Shown piece after piece: positions 24,610 to 33,149 of a stretch of 64,000 nucleotides of DNA; the first letter of the stretch is position 1, and the number at the start of each line of letters is the position of its first letter. Under the pieces are notes generated by a model. The model was not told the origin of the DNA and searched no databases. It was given only the letters and a program-made list of their open reading frames with translations. Position numbers and translations under genes: made by a program. This DNA is from Casimicrobium huifangae (GTDB lineage: Bacteria; Pseudomonadota; Gammaproteobacteria; Burkholderiales; Casimicrobiaceae): NCBI RefSeq assembly GCF_009746125.1, contig NZ_CP041352.1, positions 1,267,847-1,331,846 of the forward strand, in the 5' to 3' direction.

Positions 24610-24798
24610 CGCGGCGATCTGCCTGCTGCGCGGGTTTCGCGCAGCGACATGTCATCGGTCAAGGGGATCGCCCGGATGCGTGATGCTCCGGCTGCCGACC
24701 TCGCGTCCTGATTGGCGTCCGCAGTGCGTCTATCCTTTCGCTCCCCATGCGATGTCTGCTCCGCAGGCGCCTTGGGAGCGAGAAGCTGGAGCGATGAC

Positions 24799-25257
24799 AT
24801 GAGCACCACCCTATCCATCCCGCGCTTGCTGGCAGCCACCGTGTTTGCCGCCGTCACCGGTGCATTTGCGCTGGCGCTTGGCTTGCACTTCGCAGCGCAT
24901 GGCAGCAGCGTGCAACTGCCGACTGTCGCCCAACTGCTTGGCATGAGTGCCTTCTTCAGTCTGTTTACCCTGCCGGTGTCAATCGCCTTTGCCTTGCCGG
25001 CCGGCTGGCTGTGGCGACGCAATGGCCCGATTCACCCGGTGAAATGCGCCCTGCTTGGCGCTGTCGGCGGTGTACTGGGTGGCTACGGATTGCTGCTGTT
25101 CGCGTTTGTGCCGACACCGGGCTGGTCGTCAACGCTCTGGTTCGCGCTGGCGGGTAGTGCTGCTGGCTTCGTGATGGGCCACGTGATGCACGGCGGCGGC
25201 GCTGAAACGCGATCACCACGGGCGACCCCGCTCTCACAAGGCAAGCGGGCGGCGTAG
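24799..25257 (+). CDS. hypothetical four-TM membrane protein
   Basis: The product is 152 residues with four hydrophobic segments (about 8-30, 44-68, 80-103 and 110-128) and a polar, Arg/Pro-rich tail. A Pro-rich turn separates TM3 and TM4. I recognise no family. The start at ATG 24799 follows a GGAG-type site, 'CTGGAGCGATGAC'. The gene lies between the TerB-DUF697 gene and the HG/GC-motif protein with no obvious operon link. Confidence 0.6.
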   Translation: MSTTLSIPRLLAATVFAAVTGAFALALGLHFAAHGSSVQLPTVAQLLGMSAFFSLFTLPVSIAFALPAGWLWRRNGPIHPVKCALLGAVGGVLGGYGLLLFAFVPTPGWSSTLWFALAGSAAGFVMGHVMHGGGAETRSPRATPLSQGKRAA

Positions 25258-25459
25258 TCGCTGCTGGCGCTCATCCGGCGCGCGAGAGGCGCCGCTGCAC
25301 TGCCCGCGAAAAAACTGGTTGTGCGGATTCGCAACCTTGGCCATTGACGCCACTTCACGTTGGGCATGCGGGAGCGCCTGAGCCAGTTTCCGCTCGCATC
25401 CGCTATGCAGAACAGGGGCGTTCGGCGGGTCGATTGCCCGGCAATGTCAGGAGGCTGCC

Positions 25460-26008
25460 ATGGCACTGTTTGCACTGGAAATCAACGTACTGGATTTCGT
25501 TCACCCTGCTGTCGCAACGCTCGAGAAGAATCTGGCAGCGCTTTCCAGCCAGAAGGTCATGAAGTTCGGCGGCATGAGCAATGGTGTTGGCCAGATGGTG
25601 ACCAATGTCACCCGCATGGCGAAACCCGGTGAGGTTGACGTGCTGCGCTTGTGGTCGCATGGCAGCTCGGGCGGGCAGGGCGTGTCGACTGGCTTCCCCG
25701 ACGCGCGTTTCAGCGTGCGTGGTCAACGCGCCGGCATTTCGCAAAGCTCGCTGCCAGACATTTCTACCGACATCAAACGGCTGGCGCCGTACTTCTCGAA
25801 GCGCGGCCGGCTCGAGCTGCGTGGTTGCTCGGTGGGCGTCGGCGACGACGGACCGAGGCTGCTGCGCGCGTTGGCCGAGCTGGTCGGCACTGACGTGTAC
25901 GCCGCACTCAACGCACAGCCGATCGGACCGATCCAGTGGGCAGGCCCGGTGGTACGGATGCGGCCGGATGGCAGCAGCACGACCGGCTCGGGCCTGGATA
26001 TCCGGTAA
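25460..26008 (+). CDS. DUF4347-like small protein with HG and GC motifs
   Basis: The 182-residue protein has an N-terminal beta strand, then 'EVDVLRLWSHGSSGGQGVSTG' near residue 58 and 'RLELRGCSVGVGDDGPRLLRALAELVG' near 117. A His-Gly after a hydrophobic strand and a Gly-Cys after the next strand are the catalytic layout of caspase-like (clan CD) peptidases and of DUF4347 domains. Here the domain is free-standing and has no signal peptide, whereas DUF4347 usually starts very large secreted repeat proteins. GGAGG precedes the ATG. Activity is inferred only. Confidence 0.6.
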   Translation: MALFALEINVLDFVHPAVATLEKNLAALSSQKVMKFGGMSNGVGQMVTNVTRMAKPGEVDVLRLWSHGSSGGQGVSTGFPDARFSVRGQRAGISQSSLPDISTDIKRLAPYFSKRGRLELRGCSVGVGDDGPRLLRALAELVGTDVYAALNAQPIGPIQWAGPVVRMRPDGSSTTGSGLDIR

Positions 26009-26056
26009 TGGCTGTCATCGCCAGGCGCCCGCTACGGTGCCGCGCCGCTCTGTTGG

Positions 26057-26863
26057 CTACTGGATGCGGCAGCAACGCGCCTGCGAGGTAAATGTCAGCG
26101 TGCCCGTCATGGCGGAGGTGCCAATGTGGCAAACCTGCCAGCTGTTGCCTGTCGCTGCACTGGAGTAAATCGTGGCCTCACTGACGGTATTGTTGTTCGA
26201 ATAGGCGCCACTACTAATTCCTCCCCCAGTCACCACGTAGCCTGCCGCGCAGGCAGCCACCGCGCAGACCGAACCGCCGCCGGGGCTCACCGTAGCGGCA
26301 GCGCTGTTGACGTTGGTGCAACTGAGCGTCGGCGTCGCTTGCGCCGGCGGCGTCGGCAGCGCGCCGAAGTAGCCCACTACATCAATGGTGAGGTGAGCAC
26401 TCGCTGTGGAGACAACGCTCAGTTCATTGGCGGAAGCGCCCTGATCGATCTTGAGCACGGCAAAATTGCTGCGCACTTCGCCTGCTGCATAACTCATTGC
26501 AATGGCGCTGGCTGGTGTTGTGGCGCCAAATGCGAATGCCTTTAGCGAACCGGAGACGTTCGGGTTGATGACCGTGATATTGACGGCAACCGCTGCGAAC
26601 GAGCCGGCGTTGCCGATCGCGCAGTTGTTCGCCTCGCCACCCTGGAATGAGTAGTCGCTGACCGCTGTCACGTCGAAACTTCGGGTCGTGTTGGCCGTCA
26701 GGGTGCCACCGGCAATTCGTGTGTCTGCGATTCGACAGAGCGCGACCGGCGTGTAGACAAGGTCGGCGGCAAGGTCACCGTAGGCTGCCTGAGCGCCACT
26801 GGCCGACAGCAGGCAGACAGCGGCGGCAAACACGCCAGCGAACAGGGAAGTGTGATGTTTCAT
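26057..26863 (-). CDS. secreted protein with a 'DTR...DVVGYF' domain
   Basis: The 268-residue protein has a signal peptide (Met-Lys-His-His, hydrophobic core, Ala-Gln-Ala) and one beta-rich domain. Its motifs are 'ALCRIADTRIAGGTLTANTTRSFDV', 'VAVNITVINPNVSGSLKAFAFG', 'MSYAAGEVRSNFAVLKI' and 'AHLTIDVVGYFG'. This arrangement recurs in secreted cell-surface proteins of actinobacteria and proteobacteria; its function is unknown. The C-terminal 75 residues are Cys-rich (six Cys). It is followed on the same strand by the YVTN propeller gene 33 bp upstream, so the two may share a transcript. Confidence 0.75.
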   Translation of the reverse strand: MKHHTSLFAGVFAAAVCLLSASGAQAAYGDLAADLVYTPVALCRIADTRIAGGTLTANTTRSFDVTAVSDYSFQGGEANNCAIGNAGSFAAVAVNITVINPNVSGSLKAFAFGATTPASAIAMSYAAGEVRSNFAVLKIDQGASANELSVVSTASAHLTIDVVGYFGALPTPPAQATPTLSCTNVNSAAATVSPGGGSVCAVAACAAGYVVTGGGISSGAYSNNNTVSEATIYSSAATGNSWQVCHIGTSAMTGTLTFTSQARCCRIQ

Positions 26864-26895
26864 GGCGACTCCTGAGAGGCAATTCTTGAGGGTGA

Positions 26896-28296
26896 TTACG
26901 GCAGGCAATTAGCGCCGTGCGTGTCGAGAATCCATTGCAGGATCAGCGTTGCCGACCGCACGCCGGGAAAGCTGGTGTTGCGGGCGTTGCTGATCAGCGG
27001 TGCTCCGATCATGCCGACGGCAGCGCGTTCCAGCAGCATGCCATCGGTGGTGGCGATCCGGGCACCGTCACCGTCGGCGTCGAGGTTGAGGGCGGCCAGT
27101 TGCGCCTCGGCGCTAGCCAAACCGGGGCCGGATACGCCATTTACGAGCGCCGCGCCGCGAAGGCCAGCCAGATAGCGCAGGATCAGCGTGGCGTCTTGCA
27201 GGTCGTAGGCATTGTCATTGTTGACGTCCAGTGCGCACTCGTAGGCGGGATTCATCACGAAGGCACCAAAAGTCAGCGGTGCCTTGGCACTGTTCGGGAT
27301 GGTGACCGGGATGGTCACCGCATTGATGGTAGTGTTGATTCGCGCCAATGAATTGGGATAGGCCGTGACCGAGGCGAAACTGCTGTCGGGGGCCACCGCA
27401 AGCGAGACCGCGCCTGCCGGCAAGGTCACTGCGCCGCCGATGACCGCGCCGGTGGTCGGGTTGATGACCGAGAAGTTGCCGTCGAAGTGATTCAGCACGT
27501 AGGCTTTGTTGGCGTCCACGATACCGATGGCGGTGGGATGGGCGCCAACCAGCGTGGTGGCGATCGTGGCGTAGCTGGTGCCGTCAAGCACGGAAACGCT
27601 GGCGCTGTTGTTGTTGGCAACCAGCAGCCGGCTGCTGGCGCCGTTCGCCAGGTAGGCCAGCGCGTAGGGCCGCGACTGCACCGCGGTGATGGTCGTTGTC
27701 ACCACGTTGCTGGCGGTGTCAACCACCGAGATGGTGCTGTCGCCGCTGTTGGCCACAAACAGCCGGTCACCGGTTGGTGTGATGGCGAGGCCACTCGGGT
27801 TGTTGCCGACGTTGACGGAGGCCAGCACAGCGTGGTTGCCGGTATCGAATACGGTCACGGTGTTGCCGCCGAAGTTGGCAACGTAGGCGCGCGGCTGTGT
27901 GGGCGAGATCGCCACCCCCATCGGGCGACTGCCGACGCTGACCGTGGCAATCACCGCGCGGTCGGCCGTGCGAATGACCGACACGGTGTTGGCGGCGTGA
28001 TTGGACACGTAGACGCGCTGCTGGCTGGGGCTGGCGGTCACGCCCACCGGCGCGGTACCGACTGCGATGCTGCCCAGCCACGCGCTGCTGCCGTGGTCGT
28101 AGACGGCGACGGCGCTCTGATCGTGCAGCGCAACATAGGTGTAGGGCTTGGCGCCGATAGTGCTGGATGCCATCCCGCAGACGGCAAGCAGGGCGACGCG
28201 CCACCGGACGAACACTGCGGTTCGCGCTGGCGATCGCGAGAGAACGGGCCGACCTGACTGGCACAGCCGTCGCGGCTGTGACATGCAATGCACCAT
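26896..28296 (-). CDS. YVTN-type beta-propeller protein with C-terminal dockerin-like repeats
   Basis: The product is about 466 residues from ATG 28296, with an N-terminal signal anchor ('VRWRVALLAVCGMASSTIGA'). Residues 60-320 are YVTN-family repeats of about 42 residues such as 'RVYVSNHAANTVSVIRTADRAVIATVSVG' and 'RLFVANSGDSTISVVDTASNVVTTTI', predicting a surface or periplasmic propeller. The C-terminus carries two EF-hand-like stretches, 'CALDVNNDNAYDLQDATLILRYLAGL' and 'LNLDADGDGARIATTDGMLLERAAVGM', and ends 'ILQWILDTHGANCLP'. The same type of tail occurs in the products at 33150 and 38241. The function is unknown; ligand binding or adhesion is plausible. Confidence 0.82.
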   Translation of the reverse strand: MVHCMSQPRRLCQSGRPVLSRSPARTAVFVRWRVALLAVCGMASSTIGAKPYTYVALHDQSAVAVYDHGSSAWLGSIAVGTAPVGVTASPSQQRVYVSNHAANTVSVIRTADRAVIATVSVGSRPMGVAISPTQPRAYVANFGGNTVTVFDTGNHAVLASVNVGNNPSGLAITPTGDRLFVANSGDSTISVVDTASNVVTTTITAVQSRPYALAYLANGASSRLLVANNNSASVSVLDGTSYATIATTLVGAHPTAIGIVDANKAYVLNHFDGNFSVINPTTGAVIGGAVTLPAGAVSLAVAPDSSFASVTAYPNSLARINTTINAVTIPVTIPNSAKAPLTFGAFVMNPAYECALDVNNDNAYDLQDATLILRYLAGLRGAALVNGVSGPGLASAEAQLAALNLDADGDGARIATTDGMLLERAAVGMIGAPLISNARNTSFPGVRSATLILQWILDTHGANCLP

Positions 28297-28612
28297 GATG
28301 AGCACCTTGTGCCGGCAGCGGATGTGGCTACCCGATGCTGTGTAAACGTAGCGACGAGGTGAATTGCGCCAGCGGCTGTCTGCTGACCGCACTTGCCGGC
28401 ACAACGTCAGCCAGCAGCTTTCAGCTGAAATCCCCATCGCGACTGGGCTTAGACCCGGATTCTCCCAATAGTCGATATTCAGCCAAACGGCAATTTAGCC
28501 CCAGCCAAATGAGGCTTTCATCGAAAAGCCGTTGGTCCGCACGGACACCCGATTTGGCAGCCGCAGCTGCGGCTGCCATGGTGTCGCACGAGTGTCGGTA
28601 ACGCGCCGCCGG
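28297..28612. other. 316-bp intergenic region with palindromic repeat
   Basis: The gap between the propeller gene and the Reb cluster contains repeat copy 4 (28416-28530). No ORF with a credible start was seen. The propeller promoter should lie just right of 28296. Confidence 0.5.
28416..28530. repeat. long palindromic intergenic repeat, copy 4
   Basis: Landmarks are CTTTC 28418, TGGGC 28444, TCGAT 28472, AGCCCC 28497 and GAAAAG 28523. The right arm, read inward on the other strand, gives GCTTTTCGATGAAAGCC, close to the left arm of copy 5. Confidence 0.85.
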
Positions 28613-29017
28613 TCAGGCGGCCGCCGCAGCGTGCAGTTTTTCCAGCTCTTCGCGCAGACTGCCAATCACTTTTTGCAGTTGCCCCACTTCGAGATCGAAA
28701 CTGGGGTTCACCAGCGGCGATTCGGCAAGTTTCAGCACCGCATTGGCTTCATCCAGCTTGCTCTCCAGCATCGCGTTTGCCGCAGCGGTGGTGAGCGCAC
28801 TGCGCAGCATCTGGCTGTGCTGCTGGCGCGTGACGGCGTTCTGCAGCGCCAGACTCAGCGCATGGGCGACGATGTTGAACGTGGCGGCGGCCGCAAATGG
28901 CCGCTGCATGCCATCGAGCAATTGCTGCACCTGCGCGACCGAGTCGCGGATCTGGCTGTTAACCGTATCTGCGCTGGTGGTGCCCGCATCGTCGGCGTCT
29001 GCTGCGTCCGCCGTCAT
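28613..29017 (-). CDS. RebB-like R-body protein with extended C-terminus
   Basis: The 134-residue protein has a RebB-like core: 'DTVNSQIRDSVAQVQQLLDG' at about residues 18-37 and 'NIVAHALSLALQNAVTRQQHSQMLRSALTTAAANAML' at about 49-85. A predicted coiled coil follows ('LDLEVGQLQKVIGSLREELEKLH' type). It overlaps the stop of the preceding RebB gene by ATGA, so the two are translated together. The C-terminal coiled coil is absent from the two short RebB proteins and may cap or organise the ribbon. Family assignment is moderate because the N-terminal motif has drifted. Confidence 0.72.
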   Translation of the reverse strand: MTADAADADDAGTTSADTVNSQIRDSVAQVQQLLDGMQRPFAAAATFNIVAHALSLALQNAVTRQQHSQMLRSALTTAAANAMLESKLDEANAVLKLAESPLVNPSFDLEVGQLQKVIGSLREELEKLHAAAAA

Positions 29018-29259
29018 TTCGGCATCCGTATTGCGGCAGTGGTCAGCGCCATGACGCAGCGTGTGGTTAACACTTCCCGAAGCGAATCGGTGGCCTGCTG
29101 CTGCGTGACTGCGTTCTGCGCCGCGTTGGCCATGGCCTGCGCGGTCGCCTGGTAGAGCGAGGACATCGCCTGCGCCGGGGCGTCGCCCAGCACCTTGACA
29201 TTGGATTGCGTGACAGCGTCAGTAATCTGGTCGTTGACTGCGGTGGGGAAAGCCATCAT
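29014..29259 (-). CDS. rebB: RebB family R-body structural protein
   Basis: The 81-residue protein reads 'FPTAVNDQITDAVTQSNVKVLGDAPAQAMSSLYQATAQAMANAAQNAVTQQQ', the signature of RebB-family proteins. These form refractile R-bodies: rolled protein ribbons that unroll into hollow needles, as in Caedibacter. It is highly similar to the next gene (29259-29498), indicating tandem duplication. Its start overlaps the preceding stop as TGATG, so translation is coupled. Small, Ala/Gln-rich and without signal peptide, it is expected to assemble in the cytoplasm. Confidence 0.9.
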   Translation of the reverse strand: MMAFPTAVNDQITDAVTQSNVKVLGDAPAQAMSSLYQATAQAMANAAQNAVTQQQATDSLREVLTTRCVMALTTAAIRMPK

Positions 29260-29498
29260 CAGCTCCTGTCTGCGGTGTCGCCGACGAGCAATGCCACGCA
29301 GCGGGTGAGCACGGCCTGCGCCAGCACGTTGCCCTGCTGCTGTGCGGTGGTGGCGTTGTGAGCCGCATTGGCCAGTGCCTGCGCGGTGGCCTGATACAGA
29401 TTGCCCATCGCCATGGCGGGGGCATCGCCGAGCACCTTGACGTTGGTTTGCGTGACGGCATCGGTGATCTGGCTGTTGACTGCTGTGGGGAAGGCCAT
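29259..29498 (-). CDS. rebB: RebB family R-body structural protein
   Basis: The 79-residue protein opens 'MAFPTAVNSQITDAVTQTN' and continues 'VKVLGDAPAMAMGNLYQATAQALANAAHNATTAQQQ'. This is nearly the same as the 29014-29259 product over the first 50 residues and diverges after it. Both have the RebB core needed for R-body ribbon assembly. It is the first structural gene in transcription order and shares a stop/start overlap with the second. The diverged C-terminus (Ala-Val-Leu-Thr-Arg-Cys) is shared in part with the other copy, arguing for paralogy and not a sequencing artefact. Confidence 0.92.
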   Translation of the reverse strand: MAFPTAVNSQITDAVTQTNVKVLGDAPAMAMGNLYQATAQALANAAHNATTAQQQGNVLAQAVLTRCVALLVGDTADRS

Positions 29499-29569
29499 GC
29501 TGGTGAAACTTTCTATGGTGTTGATTGATGGGGAGACTTGCCGAGTGCTTCGGTTTGGCGTGAGGCGTG

Positions 29570-29791
29570 CTAGCTGTCGCCCACGTTCATGCTGGCTACC
29601 GCGTCGGTCACGGCCGCTTCTGCTTCCTGCATCGCGCGGTCCGCCGCCTCGGCGGCCGAATGGGAAGCTTGCACGCTCGCCAGAATGGCATCGACCGATG
29701 GCTTGCCCGGTGATGGGGTGGCCGGCTCCGGCGACGGCGGCTGTTCGTCGGCTGTCGATGCGGTATGCGCTGGCGTGGTAACGGTATCCAT
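29570..29791 (-). CDS. small Ala-rich protein upstream of the rebB genes
   Basis: The 73-residue protein starts at ATG 29791 with Met-Asp-Thr-Val-Thr-Thr. It has a Pro-rich first half and an amphipathic helix 'SVDAILASVQASHSAAEAADRAMQEAEAAVTDAVASMNVG'. It lies 71 bp upstream of the first rebB on the same strand. Reb clusters commonly carry a small extra gene (RebA, RebC or RebD types) needed for polymer formation. This could be that role, but I cannot assign it by sequence. Confidence 0.6.
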   Translation of the reverse strand: MDTVTTPAHTASTADEQPPSPEPATPSPGKPSVDAILASVQASHSAAEAADRAMQEAEAAVTDAVASMNVGDS

Positions 29792-30040
29792 GCGTGGCAG
29801 TTTGTCATCGCATCTCGCCAATGACAACGTCTCAATTGGGATGCGAAAAGTCACAAAAGTGATCGTATGCCCCGGCAAAGTTCTGTTACCGCAAGCGGTC
29901 GCAACGGAGGTTGCGCTGCAATCAGAACTCGCCGCTCAGGCTTGCCGTAAGATGGTCGGTATGGTGCGGTGGCACGCACGATGGGTCTCGTCAAGCGAGA
30001 ACGCGACATCGCGGAACATTACGTACTACGGAGATTGATG

Positions 30041-30277
30041 ATGGAACCCGGATTTCATGCGCTGTCCGATCTCTTCAAGCAGCTGGGCTTGCCTTCGGAC
30101 AACGGCAGCGTGCAGCAATTCATCATGGAGCACGCTCCGCTGCCCGACGCAATGCGCCTGGAGGACGCGCCATGCTGGGCGCCTGCGCAGGCCGCGCTGC
30201 TGCGCGAGCAGTTGCTGCAGGATGCCGACTGGGCCGAAGCAGTGGACCTGCTCAACGTCGCGCTGCGGCGACGCTGA
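30041..30277 (+). CDS. DUF2789 family protein
   Basis: The 78-residue protein matches DUF2789 throughout: 'LSDLFKQLGLPSDNGSVQQFIMEHAPLPDAMRLEDAPCWAPAQAALLREQLLQDADWAEAVDLLN'. DUF2789 is a small, helical, cytoplasmic family of unknown role found widely in proteobacteria. GGAG precedes the start; ATG 30038 and ATG 30041 are both possible. It is divergent from the Reb cluster, with about 250 bp between starts. Confidence 0.92.
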   Translation: MEPGFHALSDLFKQLGLPSDNGSVQQFIMEHAPLPDAMRLEDAPCWAPAQAALLREQLLQDADWAEAVDLLNVALRRR

Positions 30278-30546
30278 TCTTTACAGCGTGCCTTGAGCGT
30301 TGCCCGCCTATTTCGCGAGGTCGCTTGAAAACAACGCTGCACGCCTGATCGCACCTGCGGTCAAGCCATTTTCGCGACGATTGCGACCTGGTTTTCAAGC
30401 TACGGGCGCATTGGCGGTGTAAATCGGCGCATCTTGCAACGGCGTCCTGGACCGATAGCACACACTATCGGCGCTGCGGCCGACCGTCGCAACCTGCATC
30501 CGATTTTCACGCGCCACTGCATCCCGTCCCTCATGAAATAGGCGGG

Positions 30547-30885
30547 CTAGTCATATTGCAGCGTCGGTGCGGGGGTGCCGAAGCAGTATCGGGCAGCGCC
30601 TGCATTGCTGCCGGCATCGGTACACAGATGGGCCGCGCGTGGCTGGCCAGGGTCTGTCTCGGAAGCCATCAGTACGGTACGTACCAGCCGGCCTTCCAGC
30701 GCTTCGCTGTCGGTGTCGATCTGCGCTGCATTCGATCGCATCGAAGCTGGAGCCACCACCACGCCATTGCTGACGCGCTCATAGCCGGATCCATCGGCTT
30801 GCGGCTGGTGTGCCCCCGAAAGATCCAGCGCGGTCAGCGTCAGCACCAGCGCGCTGACCGTAACAGCAAGTCGGGAAGATTTCAT
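30547..30885 (-). CDS. small secreted protein of unknown function
   Basis: The product is 112 residues from ATG 30885, with AGGGAG upstream. It begins with a basic N-terminus and hydrophobic core ('LAVTVSALVLTLTALDLSGA') typical of a signal peptide. The mature part has 'NGVVVAPASMRSNAAQIDTDSEALEGRLVRTVLMASETD' and a Cys pair near the C-terminus. No family is recognised. A possibly broken relative of the same segment lies just upstream (30978-31145). Confidence 0.6.
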   Translation of the reverse strand: MKSSRLAVTVSALVLTLTALDLSGAHQPQADGSGYERVSNGVVVAPASMRSNAAQIDTDSEALEGRLVRTVLMASETDPGQPRAAHLCTDAGSNAGAARYCFGTPAPTLQYD

Positions 30886-31444
30886 TTGCGGCTCCCTGAA
30901 AGAGATATCGAAGCGCAGCTGGGGGAGAGGAGGAGGGACCAGGGAAACTGCGCTTCGATGGGAGGATTGTTGACGCGCTACTTGCCCGCGACAGCCGGTG
31001 TATCGCTCGTCGCGCTGTAGGACAACGCGCAGTCGGGTGTCTGCGCGATACAGCGAGTTCCTTGCCTTACCTGCTTCGATGTCATCCGGGCGACTGCGTT
31101 CGCCAACGCTGCCCGATTCGGCGACCATGACCACGCCGTTGCGGCATGCGGCTGCCTCCGGTCCTGCGGGCCCATATGAGATGCACTGGTCACCGCCATG
31201 CGCAAAGACAGTCGCCCCTGAGTCCGCTCAACATCGAGCGGGTACGCCAGTTGATTCAATTGACTGAGAAAAACTTACAGTGTAAAAAAGAGTCTGTTCG
31301 ACCTGTCTCCGGCGGCCTGCATGTTTTGCCGCATGTCCGGAAGTCAACTTGTGGCCCGTCGCAGATCAGCCTTGCGGCGGCAGTGACGAACACAGCATTC
31401 GGGGGAGATCAATCAACACAAATGGAAAACACGTGACATTCAAA
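30886..31444. other. 559-bp gap with a possible gene remnant
   Basis: The region holds the possible remnant at 30978-31145 and the leader of the outer-membrane protein gene. A four-codon ATG...TGA mini-ORF lies at about 31422-31436, immediately before that gene. I see no further intact gene. Confidence 0.5.
30978..31145 (-). pseudogene. possible frameshifted relative of the 30547 protein
   Basis: On the minus strand one frame reads 'NGVVMVAESGSVGERSRPDDIEA', parallel to 'NGVVVAPASMRSNAAQIDTD' in the adjacent gene. Another frame supplies a credible C-terminus with two Cys ending 'SYSATSDTPAVAGK' before TAG. A frameshift would join them. The similarity is short, so this is tentative. Confidence 0.3.
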
Positions 31445-32146
31445 ATGCGCACAACAAGTCTCGCCCTGTCGCCGCTTCTGCTCCTCGCCAGCGTTGCCAG
31501 CGCACAAACCACACCTGGAAATTGGTATGTGGAAACGGGCTTGGGAATTACCCATGCCAACGGCAACTATTCCAGCCAGGTTGGGGCTTCGCTGGCGCCC
31601 TCGTCAAACTATCGATTTGATTCAGCCTCGTACGATCACACCGGGACACTGGGTGGGCGCGTGGCTATTGGTTGGCGCGCCGCATCGGTCCTTGCGGTGG
31701 AGCTGGCCTATGCGGACTTCGGACGCCACGATACACGGGCATTGGCCATCCCCATCCAGACCCTCACCGGCGCTTCGACCATCGATGGACGCTTTCGCGT
31801 CAGCGCCGTGACACTTGACGCTGTCGGCCAACTCCCGCTGCCCGGGGCATTGTCGTTGACCGCGCGGGTTGGTGTTGCCATGACCGAGCAACGCTACTCG
31901 CAAACACGGACATACAGCAACCCGCCGGGATCTGTTGCCGCAGACTACCCGACGACGCGGCAGACTCGCCTGCACTGGGGCATGGGCGCGCAGTATGCGA
32001 TTAACCCCAATCTCGCAGTCGTCGCCAACTATGAGCGCATTGAGTATGTCGGCAACGATTTCTCAAGCGCGCCCATCGACAGCGGCACACGTGCCGGCAA
32101 ATTTGGCTACGGCTTGCTGAGCGTGGGCGTGCGCTACAGTTTCTAG
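31445..32146 (+). CDS. OmpW/OmpA-like outer-membrane beta-barrel protein
   Basis: The 233-residue protein has a signal peptide ('MRTTSLALSPLLLLASVASAQ'). Alternating hydrophobic strands follow, such as 'WYVETGLGITHANGNY', 'GTLGGRVAIGWRAASVLAVELAYADFG', 'ALSLTARVGVAMTEQRYS', 'LHWGMGAQYAINPNLAVVANYERIEYVG' and 'GKFGYGLLSVGVRYSF'. The terminal Phe is the BAM-recognition residue. The pattern is of an eight-stranded porin-like barrel (OmpA beta-barrel or OmpW). No clear SD precedes the ATG. The function is unknown. Confidence 0.85.
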   Translation: MRTTSLALSPLLLLASVASAQTTPGNWYVETGLGITHANGNYSSQVGASLAPSSNYRFDSASYDHTGTLGGRVAIGWRAASVLAVELAYADFGRHDTRALAIPIQTLTGASTIDGRFRVSAVTLDAVGQLPLPGALSLTARVGVAMTEQRYSQTRTYSNPPGSVAADYPTTRQTRLHWGMGAQYAINPNLAVVANYERIEYVGNDFSSAPIDSGTRAGKFGYGLLSVGVRYSF

Positions 32147-32207
32147 TCGCGACTCGCGCTGCCGACCGCACCAGATCGGGCTGTTTGCGCGAGCCACTGC
32201 CACTCAT

Positions 32208-32858
32208 TCACTCGAGTTTGAACTCGCGCAGCAGCGCGGCGAAGCCGCGCTCGAACACCTCACCGAAGTGCTCGGCAGTGGCCATACGGCCCACCAGCGC
32301 CAGTTGCGGGTAGTCGCGTTCGAGCACTTCATCAGGCAGCGGCGAGAGCGACGACGGGCCATTGGCATAGCCGCTGCTCTCGTCGAGCAGCGCACCCGTC
32401 ATGTAGTAACCGAGAATCAGAAAGCCTCGGGTTGCTTGTTCAGGCGGCAACCCGGCGTCGTAGAAGCAAGTCAGTATCTCGTTCAAAAATCGGATTCCCG
32501 TGGCCGAGTTGCCGCGATGCAGCGTGATCCATTGATAGAAGCGCGGATGCCGCAGCGCGAATACGCGCCAGCTATGAACGAAAGCGCGCAATCGCTGTGC
32601 CGGGCTCAAGTTCTTGTCCGGTATCGGCATGCTGCCGAGCACGCGATCCACCAGCGCATCCAGGATGTGCGCCTTGCTGGGAAAGTAGTGGTAGATGCTC
32701 ATGGCCTCACATTCGAGCCGCGCGCCGAGCTTTCGGGTGCTGAAGGCATCGATGCCCTCCTCGTCGATCAATGCCAGCGCTTCAATCTCAATCCGCTCAC
32801 GCGTCAGAGGTATGCGCTTTCGCACAGCGGGAGATCGGGTGGGCTTCGCTTTGGTCAT
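32208..32858 (-). CDS. TetR family regulator with TetR_C_1-type domain
   Basis: The 216-residue protein has the helix-turn-helix 'LTRERIEIEALALIDEEGIDAFSTRKLGARLECEAMSIYHYFPSKAHILDALVDRVLG' at about residues 18-75. A helical C-terminal domain of the TetR_C_1 class (tetracycline-repressor-like) includes 'ATRGFLILGYYMTGALLDESSGYANG'. Two near-identical CTTACGRCGTAA palindromes lie 30-70 bp upstream and are the likely operators. The divergent gene at 33150 is a possible target. The inducer is unknown. Confidence 0.9.
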   Translation of the reverse strand: MTKAKPTRSPAVRKRIPLTRERIEIEALALIDEEGIDAFSTRKLGARLECEAMSIYHYFPSKAHILDALVDRVLGSMPIPDKNLSPAQRLRAFVHSWRVFALRHPRFYQWITLHRGNSATGIRFLNEILTCFYDAGLPPEQATRGFLILGYYMTGALLDESSGYANGPSSLSPLPDEVLERDYPQLALVGRMATAEHFGEVFERGFAALLREFKLE

Positions 32859-32888
32859 AGGAATCGTGAGAAGTAGCCATGCAACGAA

Positions 32889-32926
32889 CTTACGACGTAA
32901 GGCGAGTGCTAGACTTACGGCGTAAT
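32889..32926. promoter_or_regulatory. twin TetR operators
   Basis: CTTACGACGTAAG (32889-32901) and CTTACGGCGTAAT (32914-32926) are almost the same 13-bp palindrome. Their starts are 25 bp apart and they lie between the divergent tetR and delta-60 repeat genes. Tandem sites are typical of TetR dimers. Confidence 0.65.
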
Positions 32927-33149
32927 AAAAGTCGAAGGTGCGGATAGAGAAGCCAATTCACCGGCTGCTGCCCGGACGGTCAACAAGGCTAAACGCATTT
33001 GTGTTTGAGCGCATTTTATTTGCTCAAGACAACGGCGCCCGTCGCCTGACTGCAACCGGGGTGAGCCCACGCTCGCGAAGGACATTGATGTTTGCATGTC
33101 GGTTTTGCAGCTGCTCACGGTGAAGCGCCCAACGCACAGAAAGCAAAGG

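Noticed and set aside
29849-29864. TCAC-AAAA-GTGA palindrome upstream of the Reb cluster
   Set aside because: Short, one mismatch in the outer arms, and opposite in polarity to Crp/FNR sites; too weak to list as an operator.
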